A stretch of DNA of 63,448 bases from Fuerstiella sp. GTDB taxonomy: Bacteria > Planctomycetota > Planctomycetia > Planctomycetales > Planctomycetaceae. Position numbers and translations under genes: made by a program. This document shows positions 9,701-17,171 of this stretch, piece by piece. Each line of letters begins with the position of its first letter. Positions within the stretch are counted from its first letter, which is position 1. The DNA is taken from assembly GCA_029245955.1 (NCBI GenBank), contig JAQWOH010000041.1:1-63448 (forward strand). The letters run 5' to 3'. The notes under the pieces are model-generated. The model searched no databases. It saw only the letters and a program-made list of their open reading frames with translations, and had not been told where the DNA came from.

Positions 9701-9930
9701 GCCAATTTGCTGAAGATCGCGTCTGCTGAGTCGAGCCGCAGATCGGCCTCACGAGTGTCCGCATCCGGTCCGTGGCACAGAAAACATCGATCTGACAACA
9801 GCGGCTTAATGTCCTGCCCAAAATCGATCGGCGGCTCATCAGCGGCCGTCGCAGAGCCGCCATCGAACAGCGAACACGAAACGAGCAGAAGCACAACTGC
9901 GAACGAATGAATTGGCGGACGAAGGGGCAT
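6778..9930 (-). CDS. PSCyt1-DUF1549-LamG-DUF1553 exported protein
   Basis: A 1050-residue protein of the planctomycete cytochrome-like type. A signal peptide ([20 protein letters not shown]) is followed by a PSCyt1 domain with heme-binding-type CFLCH at residues 49-53. The DUF1549 (PSCyt2) domain, about 140-370, ends in [20 protein letters not shown], a second CxxCH. A LamG-like jelly roll is inserted at about 430-640 ([21 protein letters not shown] and [20 protein letters not shown]), and DUF1553 lies at about 750-1010 ([20 protein letters not shown] and [16 protein letters not shown]). The two CxxCH motifs suggest c-type heme, though that is not proven for this family. The start is placed at ATG 9930 before the signal peptide, not at the longer in-frame start at 10032. 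No DUF1501 partner lies next to it. Confidence 0.92.
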   Translation of the reverse strand: [1050 protein letters not shown]

Positions 9931-10308
9931 GGGGCCGGTGATTATGTTTTGAAATGAGCGGAATTGTGGCGGGTCGATCAGTGTAGCGTGGTTGAACACA
10001 GAAGACACGTGCTGTACCGGAATCGGCCACACTGAGTCCGCCCAGGGAATCTGGTGTTCAACAAATGTTGGGAACGATTACGAACGGCTGTAAAGCTGAA
10101 GGGCATGTCCGCGGATGAGGCGAGGTACACGTAAAGCCCCGGCCCCCCTTCAGAACTTCCCCCCCAGCGACGCGCCCGCGTCCACAACCAATATCGGTTA
10201 CTGCAATCACCACTCAATTGAGCTCCATCGAAGCTATACCGTCACAGAACAATATGTTACTAATCGCCGGACTCATCGCATTTCCAGAACGATATTTCTG
10301 TTACGAAC
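9931..10308. other. Divergent intergenic region, no gene seen
   Basis: This 378-bp gap separates the minus-strand PSCyt/DUF1553 gene from the plus-strand ruvX gene, so it should hold promoters in both directions. I see no RNA gene, repeat or convincing promoter boxes. A C-rich patch at about 10137-10170 is the only compositional oddity. Confidence 0.4.
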
Positions 10309-10836
10309 ATGAATCAGGCAAACGTCGAAGACGCACCAGCGAAGATCCCGCTCCGGGGGCGCGTCCTGGGAATTGACTTTGGGACCAAACGAGTCGGCGT
10401 GGCGGTGAGTGACGTTTTTCAGGAACTGGCCAGTCCGCTGCACAATTATCAGCGAAACGGGCAACAGGCGGACGAGCAGTTCTTCCGCAACGTCGCCGCA
10501 GAGTACGAAAGCGTGGGCCTTGTGGTCGGCCTGCCGGTTCACATGAGCGGCGACGAAAGTCAGAAGTCGCGCGAAGCCCGACGGTATGGCGCGTGGCTGT
10601 CGCGAGTCACCTTACTGCCAGTGGAATTCCAGGACGAACGTTTCAGCAGTGTGAAGGCAGAAGCACTAATGCTGCAATCTGCCCTGACAAAGAAGCAGCG
10701 AAAATCCAGAATCGACAAACTGGCAGCCCATATTCTGCTGCAGGCGTTTCTGGATGCACGCAGTCAAGAACCGTCGTCGGAGTCCCCGGCAGATTTGACC
10801 GTGGAAGATGGTGGCAGGATGCTGGACGAAGAGTGA
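10309..10836 (+). CDS. ruvX: Putative pre-16S rRNA nuclease / Holliday junction resolvase-like YqgF
   Basis: A 175-residue YqgF/RuvX protein with an RNase H-like fold, thought to trim the 5' end of 16S rRNA precursors. The first catalytic Asp is in VLGIDFGTKRVGVAVSD at about residue 24. VGLVVGLPVHMSGDES forms the central strand and loop, PVEFQDERFSSVKAEAL supplies the second acidic site, and KSRIDKLAAHILLQAFLD the last Asp. All catalytic carboxylates are present. The N-terminal 15 residues and the 25-residue acidic tail extend beyond the usual 135-150 residue family core. The ATG at 10309 has no clear ribosome binding site. The gene stands alone, with about 200 bp of non-coding sequence before the next gene. 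Confidence 0.93.
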   Translation: MNQANVEDAPAKIPLRGRVLGIDFGTKRVGVAVSDVFQELASPLHNYQRNGQQADEQFFRNVAAEYESVGLVVGLPVHMSGDESQKSREARRYGAWLSRVTLLPVEFQDERFSSVKAEALMLQSALTKKQRKSRIDKLAAHILLQAFLDARSQEPSSESPADLTVEDGGRMLDEE

Positions 10837-11041
10837 CGGTCAGCTAAAATCTCTGGGAGTGAAAGCGTGTGAGTCAGGTCCATCCGTGGAACAGCACGAG
10901 GGGGTTTTTTATGGATCGGTGGGACCTGTTTGTCAATCCCCACGAATCCAGCCATCCACTTCACCACTGATTAGGCACATGTGTGAACTATTGGCCTGGC
11001 CGGGTCTTCTTTTTCTATTCGCTGCTGCTGGATGCGTGTGA

Positions 11042-12289
11042 ATGAACTGTCTCCATCGAATTGTCGTCGGCGCCGCAGTTGTTGCGTGTGCGCTGCAGCA
11101 TTCTGGCCAGCCATCGGCAGCAGACTGGCCGCAGTGGATGGGCCCACGACTTGACGGGATATCTCAGGAAGGCGGATGGTCGACAGACTGGCCGCAGGAC
11201 GGCCTGCGCCAGGTCTGGACAACAGAACTCGGAATCGGCTTTTCCTCGGTCAGCGTAGTCGACGGCCGCCTGTACACGATGGGGCATGACGATGGAATGG
11301 AAACGGTTTGGTGCCTGAACGAAAAAACCGGCAAGGAACTCTGGTCGCACCAGTATCCGGCGGAGCTGAACCCCAATCTGTACGAAGGTGGTCCTGGAGC
11401 AACGCCGACGGTTCACGGTGATTCGGTCTATACGCTGAGCATCGACGGTCGATTGCTGTGCCTGCATCGTGTGACGGGTGCCGTGCTGTGGCAGCGAAAT
11501 CTGCAGGAGGACCTGGATGTGGAGATGCACGAGTGGGGATTCAATGGATCCCCGTGTATTCTGGGCGACCATCTGTTGTTTGAAGCCGGACGTCTGGCGG
11601 CGTACAACAAGACGACGGGCGAACTGATCTGGCGTTCTGAAGAACATCGGGCCGGTTACGGTTCTGTAAGGGCCTTTCGGCATCACGGACGAACACTGCT
11701 GGCAAGTCTGGACAACGACGGACTGCGAATCAGCAGGGCATCGAATGGTTCGCTGGTTGCCCTGCAGGAATGGAGGTCGCCTTTCGGTACCAATTCCACA
11801 ACGCCCGTTGTTGTCGATGATATGGTATACATTTCATCCGGATATAACGTGGGTTGCGGTCTTTTCCAGCTGACCGCAGACGGTTCAGCAGACCCTCAGT
11901 TACAGCAAGTTTATACCAGCAAACGTATGCGAAATCACTTCAATAACAGCATTCTGTACGAAGGTTATCTGTACGGCATGGACGGGAATTCCAATCTTGG
12001 CCGCGTTGTCACGCTGACGTGCATGAACTTTCGGACGGGAGAAGTCAGTTGGAAAAAACGCGGCCTGGGCTGTGGCTCTTTGATGATCGCCGACGGCAAA
12101 TTGATCATTCTGAGCGAGGAAGGCCAGTTAGTGGTCGCAAACGCCAGCCCGGACGGTTATCAGGAACTAGCCCGAACGAATTTTCTGTCCGGGCGCTGCT
12201 GGACCGTGCCCCTGCTGCTGAATGGTCACGTCATCGGTCGCAACGCGGATGGTCACGTTGTTCGTGCAGAATTGCCATCCGCTCAATAA
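11042..12289 (+). CDS. Exported PQQ-like beta-propeller protein
   Basis: A 415-residue secreted beta-propeller. The signal peptide (RIVVGAAVVACALQHSGQPS) is followed by the planctomycete motif ADWPQWMGPRLDGISQEGGW. Repeated propeller blades follow, each with an LYTMGHDDGMETVWCLNEKT or VYTLSIDGRLLCLHRVTGAV style strand and a closing Trp motif (GKELW, GAVLW, GELIW, GEVSW). These are PQQ-enzyme-type repeats, but the catalytic residues of quinoprotein dehydrogenases are not evident, so it is more likely a binding or scaffold protein than an enzyme. A sugar isomerase-like gene follows 18 bases downstream on the same strand, suggesting joint transcription and perhaps a shared role in carbohydrate breakdown. 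Confidence 0.88.
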   Translation: MNCLHRIVVGAAVVACALQHSGQPSAADWPQWMGPRLDGISQEGGWSTDWPQDGLRQVWTTELGIGFSSVSVVDGRLYTMGHDDGMETVWCLNEKTGKELWSHQYPAELNPNLYEGGPGATPTVHGDSVYTLSIDGRLLCLHRVTGAVLWQRNLQEDLDVEMHEWGFNGSPCILGDHLLFEAGRLAAYNKTTGELIWRSEEHRAGYGSVRAFRHHGRTLLASLDNDGLRISRASNGSLVALQEWRSPFGTNSTTPVVVDDMVYISSGYNVGCGLFQLTADGSADPQLQQVYTSKRMRNHFNNSILYEGYLYGMDGNSNLGRVVTLTCMNFRTGEVSWKKRGLGCGSLMIADGKLIILSEEGQLVVANASPDGYQELARTNFLSGRCWTVPLLLNGHVIGRNADGHVVRAELPSAQ

Positions 12290-12307
12290 ATATAAAGGAC
12301 GCAGAAG

Positions 12308-13240
12308 ATGCCCCCAGTTTCACGCAGAGACCTTTTGTGCGGCGCCGTTGCCGCAGGCCTGTTACCAAAGCCTGCTTCTGCGGCAGCTGTGACATTAACC
12401 GCAGCAGCACGTCGAACTCGGTTCGCCGTGTCGACGTATTCGTTCTGGCAGTTTAAGAACAAGGACTTAAGGTCCATTGAAACATGCATCGACCTGGCTG
12501 CGGAGTGGGGCTTCGATGGCGTTGAAATTCTTGAGATGCAAATGACGAATACGGAAAACTCAACTCTTCAGAAACTGAAGCAGCGAGCGTTCGTGAATGG
12601 GCTGGACCTCTGCGGATTTTCCACACATCAGGGCTGGGTCAGTCCGGACTCGGAAGTTCGACAGGCAAACACAAAGAAGACCATCAATTCCATTGAGTTG
12701 GCGTATAAGCTGGGCATTCCCACGATGCGAGTGAATACCGGGCGGTGGGGAACCAGCGCCAATTTTGACGTGCTCATGGCCAATCGCGGTATCGAACCGA
12801 CTTTGGAAGGCTATTCCGAGGAAGACGGTTTCAAATGGGTGATCGACGGACTCAATGACTGTCTGGCTGTGGCCGAAAAGTGCGGTGTGACACTAGGGCT
12901 GGAAAATCACTGGGGACTCGGTCGCACGGCCGAGGGCGTCATGCGAATTGTTGATGCCATCGATTCGCCATGGCTCAAAACGACACTCGATACGGGTAAC
13001 TTTCTGGAGGATCCGTATGACCGTCTTGAGCAGATTGCCGATGACGCAGTGCTGGTTCAGGCCAAGACCTACTACGGTGGCGGCATGTGGTATTCACTGG
13101 ATCTGGACTATCCACGAATTGCCAAACTTCTGAGGAAGCACAACTTTGGTGGGTATGTGTCCCTTGAGTTCGAAGGCAAGGAGGATCCTCGTACCGCCAT
13201 TCCGAAGAGTCTGGCAATGCTGCAGTCAGCGTTTGCGTAG
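12308..13240 (+). CDS. Tat-exported sugar phosphate isomerase/epimerase (TIM barrel)
   Basis: A 310-residue member of the xylose-isomerase-like TIM-barrel / AP endonuclease 2 superfamily. The N-terminus MPPVSRRDLLCGAVAAGLLP is a twin-arginine signal (SRRDLL followed by a hydrophobic stretch), so the protein is exported folded. Family motifs are FAVSTYSFWQF, FDGVEILEMQM, the metal-binding region GVTLGLENHWGLGRT with Glu, SPWLKTTLDTGNFLEDPY with Asp, and a C-terminal FGGYVSLEFEGKEDP with Glu. These acidic and His residues would bind a divalent metal. The start is close to the upstream propeller gene (18 bp), and the pair is likely an operon. Such exported isomerase-like proteins are common in planctomycetes, and the substrate cannot be told. 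Confidence 0.9.
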   Translation: MPPVSRRDLLCGAVAAGLLPKPASAAAVTLTAAARRTRFAVSTYSFWQFKNKDLRSIETCIDLAAEWGFDGVEILEMQMTNTENSTLQKLKQRAFVNGLDLCGFSTHQGWVSPDSEVRQANTKKTINSIELAYKLGIPTMRVNTGRWGTSANFDVLMANRGIEPTLEGYSEEDGFKWVIDGLNDCLAVAEKCGVTLGLENHWGLGRTAEGVMRIVDAIDSPWLKTTLDTGNFLEDPYDRLEQIADDAVLVQAKTYYGGGMWYSLDLDYPRIAKLLRKHNFGGYVSLEFEGKEDPRTAIPKSLAMLQSAFA

Positions 13241-13262
13241 CGCGTTCCGTGCAGTACGTCGC

Positions 13263-13979
13263 TCAGGTTGGCACAATACTGTCTACCGATACATCAACCC
13301 CAGGTGAAAACGCGATGTGGTCCGGCTGCCGGTCAGGCTCAATCGGGCATCCGATGGCGGCGGCAAGTGTCTGCCGGACAGTGACTCTCTGCGGCGTGCA
13401 GAACGTATACGGGGAGTGGTGTACGTTGCCCAGATAATACTGACCGTCACGGCGGCGTGCAAAAAGTACGTAGCGTTCCAGCAGGAAGTGTTCCAGTGTG
13501 CCTTCTGCTGCAACAGCCAGAGGCAGGGGACTGTCCAGGCTCATTTCGGCCTCGTAGCTGGCGGTGGGCTGGCCGGGCCTCGTTCCGCGGTAGCTGACCC
13601 CGTCGGTATTTCGACGCAGCGAAAGGTCCGCGTCGAAGTACGGCAGGTGCCAGAATTTTCGAGCGACGTGCACCGCCAGACGTTTGGTGGCGTCCAGACT
13701 GAAAAACCAGACACCGCTGCGGCCATCGGGCAGAGTCACGTAGGTGCGGAGATTGGTTTCCAGAAACCATGAGATGCCAGGAACGGCCGGGAACCACCAG
13801 GGTCGCACCTTGTCCATGGCAAACGGCACCATGCCCAGCCAGCCGTCGCCGTCGAATGTATCAACGGACAGTCCATGCGGTAAAACGGCCTGCAGAGTGT
13901 CGGGAGGAACCCTCCAGTGCGCGAAAAACAGGTTGGACCATGTCTGGTAACCGGATGTCTGGTTCATGGGAACTGCCAT
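13263..13979 (-). CDS. DUF2071 (YqjF-like) protein
   Basis: A protein of about 238 residues matching the DUF2071/YqjF family. Characteristic stretches are YQTWSNLFFAHWRVPPDTLQ near the start, DGDGWLGMVPFAMDKVRPWW, WFLETNLRTYVTLPDGRSGV, and FSLDATKRLAVHVARKFWHLPYFDADL. The frame stays open to 14099, but the family N-terminus corresponds to the Met at 13979 (or 13967), so the extra 40 residues are left out. The biochemical role of the family is unknown; it is related to acetoacetate-decarboxylase-like folds. It is convergent with the preceding isomerase gene, which ends 22 bp away. No signal peptide is seen, so it is probably cytoplasmic. Confidence 0.87.
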   Translation of the reverse strand: MAVPMNQTSGYQTWSNLFFAHWRVPPDTLQAVLPHGLSVDTFDGDGWLGMVPFAMDKVRPWWFPAVPGISWFLETNLRTYVTLPDGRSGVWFFSLDATKRLAVHVARKFWHLPYFDADLSLRRNTDGVSYRGTRPGQPTASYEAEMSLDSPLPLAVAAEGTLEHFLLERYVLFARRRDGQYYLGNVHHSPYTFCTPQRVTVRQTLAAAIGCPIEPDRQPDHIAFSPGVDVSVDSIVPT

Positions 13980-14290
13980 TCTGCAGTAAACACAGTAAAC
14001 AGTGTCAGAAACCTGCACTGTGGAACACCACGTTTGCGGAGCCATCTTACGTTCGGCTGATGTCCTCGGTTCACTCCATCCGCAGGGCGTAACCGTCATC
14101 GAGATGCCATTCTAACGACCAACAGAGGTTTATGTCTGTTGATTGAACATTCCGACGATACGACAGCGGTTCAGGCTGAGTGAATGAGCGAGAAGACCGT
14201 TTTTCGGTAGTTGTTTCGTCAGGTATAACGAGCCAGCATCGTCTACGATAATAAGGAAACCACTCTGATTACGGTCGGCCGTCGGCGTGG

Positions 14291-15571
14291 TCATTCACCC
14301 AGATGAAAAAGGTGTCGAATCGCATCCAGCAGTCCGTGAGGAGTGCCGGCTTTGGCTTCATCCTTCAGTGTTTCCAGCGGCGGATGCAGCAGCTTGTTGA
14401 CAATGCGATGAATCGTTTTTTCGATGGACGCCCGCTGCGATTCGGTCAGATTCGGTTCTCTGCGACACAGCAGGTCAAGTTCGCTGCGGCTGACATTACT
14501 CCACTGTTCCCTCAGACGCTGTATTACGGGGCCGGTTGCTCGATGATAGACCTCATGCATGAACTGATCGGTTTGCTGCCTGATGATCTTTTTCGCGTGT
14601 TCGACTTCCGATACACGCAGTTGGCGGTTGGCTTCACACGTCTCTTTTAGACGATCGATATCAAACAGCAACACGTTGTCATCGATCTGGCTGATTGTCG
14701 GGTCGAAGTCACGCGGTGCACCGAGATCAAGAATGAATACCGGTTTTCGATCGGAGGTCTGACGCATTTTGAAGAACTGATCGTAGCTGATCAGAGTTTC
14801 CGTTGCTCCCGTTGTGCTGACGATCACGTCGGCTTCGCTCAGTCGTGTTTCAAGGTTGTCAAAGTCGTCAGAGGCTCCGCCAAACTGTTCCGCCAGGGCA
14901 TCAGCTCGCAGTCTATTGCGATTCACGACAACGATACGTTGTACGCCTTCATCCTTAAGATAACGCAGAGTCTCTTCCGCCATTTCACCGGCGCCGATAA
15001 CCAGCACAACCTTGTTGTCGAAGCGATTAAAAATACTGCGTCCGAAATCACCAACCGCAACGCTGGCAATGGAAACCCGGCCTTCTGACAGTCTTGTATT
15101 CGTACGAACCTTTGCCGATACGGCAAGTGCCTGCTGAAACAGGGTGTTGGTCAACAGCCCGCAGGAACTGTTCTCCTGAGCAATTCGATAAGCTTCTTTC
15201 ACCTGCTGCACGATCTGGGGTTCGCCAAGAACCATACTGTCCAGGCTGCAAACAACCTCAAACAGATGTTCGACGGCTGCCTCGCCGTGATGATACAGCA
15301 CCGAACTGGTGAATTCGTCCGGAGGAAGACCGTGAAAAGCCGAAATGAATTCGGTGAGCTGCTGAGTTGACAACTCGGCGGATGCCTCATCCGAAGCTGC
15401 GTAGATTTCAACGCGATTGCACGTTGAAAGTACAACCAGTTCCGATTCAGGATGCCGCTGCTGCCATTGTTCGTAGGCCAGCGCCAGCTGTTGCTCGGAA
15501 GCGAACGCCAGCTTCTCGCGGACTTCAAGTCCTGCGTGATGATGATTGCAGCTCAGAACAACAACGTTCAT
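14291..15571 (-). CDS. hemA: Glutamyl-tRNA reductase
   Basis: A 426-residue enzyme reducing Glu-tRNA(Glu) to glutamate-1-semialdehyde, the first committed step of C5-pathway heme synthesis. The N-terminal catalytic domain has VVLSTCNRVEIYA with the nucleophilic Cys, and LGEPQIVQQVKEAY. The NADPH-binding domain has VVLVIGAGEMAEETLRYL and IVVVNRNRLRADALA, with DVIVSTTGATETLI after it. The C-terminal dimerisation helix domain (VIQRLREQWSNVSRSELDLL) is complete. The frame is open to 15760, but the family starts at MNVVVLSCNHHHAGLEVREK, so ATG 15571 is used. That ATG overlaps the stop of the upstream hemX-like gene as ATGA, which implies translational coupling. Confidence 0.96.
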   Translation of the reverse strand: MNVVVLSCNHHHAGLEVREKLAFASEQQLALAYEQWQQRHPESELVVLSTCNRVEIYAASDEASAELSTQQLTEFISAFHGLPPDEFTSSVLYHHGEAAVEHLFEVVCSLDSMVLGEPQIVQQVKEAYRIAQENSSCGLLTNTLFQQALAVSAKVRTNTRLSEGRVSIASVAVGDFGRSIFNRFDNKVVLVIGAGEMAEETLRYLKDEGVQRIVVVNRNRLRADALAEQFGGASDDFDNLETRLSEADVIVSTTGATETLISYDQFFKMRQTSDRKPVFILDLGAPRDFDPTISQIDDNVLLFDIDRLKETCEANRQLRVSEVEHAKKIIRQQTDQFMHEVYHRATGPVIQRLREQWSNVSRSELDLLCRREPNLTESQRASIEKTIHRIVNKLLHPPLETLKDEAKAGTPHGLLDAIRHLFHLGE

Positions 15572-16527
15572 CGTGATTGCACCAGACTGTGTTCTGGCGT
15601 CGTTATGATCGTGTGAAGAACATTGTCTGCGGAACTTCCGTGAATACCTCCCGATAACAGGGTGAGACCAAACACCGTCAGCAGCAGAAAACCTCCGGCA
15701 ATCAACGTCAATTTCGCTACCTGGCGTCCTGTCTGTTCCCTGCGGGTCAAAATCCAGCACAACGCTGACACCATCGTCACCCAGACAACGGTGGTCCCTG
15801 CCACCAACGGGTCCAGCCAGCTGAAGCTGCTTTCAAGAGGTCGCCGCACGGTGGCCAGTATGAATCCTGTGACCAGTCCGATCGTCAGCATGATCACGGT
15901 GCTGACCACCAGCCAGCGATTGAAACCGGTCAATTGTTCAAGGCTGGGCAGTTGCAGCCGGTGCAGCCACGAAGTTTTCCCACGCAGCTTCTGATATTGC
16001 AGCAGATACATGACAGCACAGATCGTTGATGCCGCCACGGTGCCGAGTCCGACTAACAGGGTGGAAGCATGCAGCATGCCCCATCGATAAATCGCGTTCT
16101 TTTCTCTGACAGATTCCGCAGCAATGTCGTCTACGAACAACGCCAGAACGATCAGGCCCAGAATGGCCGGCAATAGAAACAGCCCAATCGCCAGACGCCG
16201 GTGCGTCGCCACAAGTCCGACATAGAACAATGCCCCCAGCCAGGCCAGCACCAGGAACCAGTCGTGGCTGCTGCCCACCAGCGGCGGGAGTCCGGAATCC
16301 AAGCTTCTTGTCACCAGATAGGCTGTGTGAGCCAGCAGGCCGGCGGTGGCCGAACATAGTGCAAGGCCACGAGTCAATCGGGACCGGTGGCGCAACAGCT
16401 GAAACAACTCAGCACCAAATGTGACCAGGTAGCTCAGCAGGAAGCATGACAGATGAACCTTGGACAGAAATGCCAAGTTTGAGACTCCGCAAACAGGTGG
16501 GAGAGCAATCGGGAAACCATAAGTCAA
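15568..16527 (-). CDS. CcsA/HemX-like cytochrome c assembly membrane protein
   Basis: A 319-residue polytopic membrane protein of the cytochrome c assembly (CcsA/CcmC/HemX) superfamily. About eight transmembrane segments are evident, for example VHLSCFLLSYLVTFGAELFQ, LAIGLFLLPAILGLIVLALF and LTLIAGGFLLLTVFGLTLLS. The heme-handling region is reduced: LVGSSHDWFLVLAWLGALFY is the likely equivalent of the Trp-rich loop, and His residues are in WGMLHAST and VHLSCF. It lies directly upstream of hemA with a 4-base ATGA overlap. This is the arrangement of hemX in hemAX-type operons, though here the order is hemX then hemA. A role in heme delivery or control of HemA level is inferred from position. 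Which upstream codon starts translation is uncertain. Confidence 0.83.
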   Translation of the reverse strand: MTYGFPIALPPVCGVSNLAFLSKVHLSCFLLSYLVTFGAELFQLLRHRSRLTRGLALCSATAGLLAHTAYLVTRSLDSGLPPLVGSSHDWFLVLAWLGALFYVGLVATHRRLAIGLFLLPAILGLIVLALFVDDIAAESVREKNAIYRWGMLHASTLLVGLGTVAASTICAVMYLLQYQKLRGKTSWLHRLQLPSLEQLTGFNRWLVVSTVIMLTIGLVTGFILATVRRPLESSFSWLDPLVAGTTVVWVTMVSALCWILTRREQTGRQVAKLTLIAGGFLLLTVFGLTLLSGGIHGSSADNVLHTIITTPEHSLVQSR

Positions 16528-17171
16528 ATTCTAGCTGACGGCCGATGACCGGCAACATGCCGAAGCCCGCTTCATTCCATGATTATTAGTCTGCCAGCGG
16601 TTGTAGGGACATTATAGGGCCGTCCACATTGATTTCTGATCAGGCCGAACCCATCAGCGGCCGACATCGCCAGCCAGGGATCGGGGCTGAAAGGCCCAAA
16701 AACACTCGAAATTCCTACAGGAGGCAGTCCGCAGCTGTGACCGGCCTCTGGTTCCACCCAAATGTGTCGCCTGACAGCGAAGCTGGCAAGATTAGACTGC
16801 GGAGATCCGTCGTGGGGTCCCCCGAACTCTTTCCCTGGCCGAAGACACGACCGTGACAGTTCGTCCGGCTCACTGAGTCGCATGACACAGGCCCGCCGTT
16901 GGGATATCCTATATGCTACTGAAACGATCGATCTTGCCCTTGGGGTGGGATCAGGGATGTTTGCGGCCGCCATGGGCGAAACGTCCTGAGCGTCGGTTTC
17001 GGATTCCTGGTACAGATACAGGACCAGCCCGCCTCACCGCCAATGTGCGAAGTCCCGCTTCACGAATCTCGCCCCTGTCCGTTGCACTGCGAAGAAGACG
17101 ATCTTCGTCGCGTGCCGCGTGTTTATTGCTCGTCCGGTCGCAAGATGACCATTCTGCCGAAAGAAAATCTT
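16528..17171. other. Divergent intergenic region, no gene seen
   Basis: This 644-bp gap lies between the minus-strand hemX/hemA operon and the plus-strand PQQ propeller gene. I checked both strands for tRNA, tmRNA and RNase P-like landmarks and riboswitch cores and found none. Open frames in it show no family resemblance. It must hold promoters for both directions, but no clear boxes stand out. Confidence 0.4.

Noticed and set aside
16528..17171. Cobalamin or other riboswitch in the 644-bp gap
   Set aside because: I looked for the conserved cores on both strands and did not find them; downstream genes are not cofactor genes.
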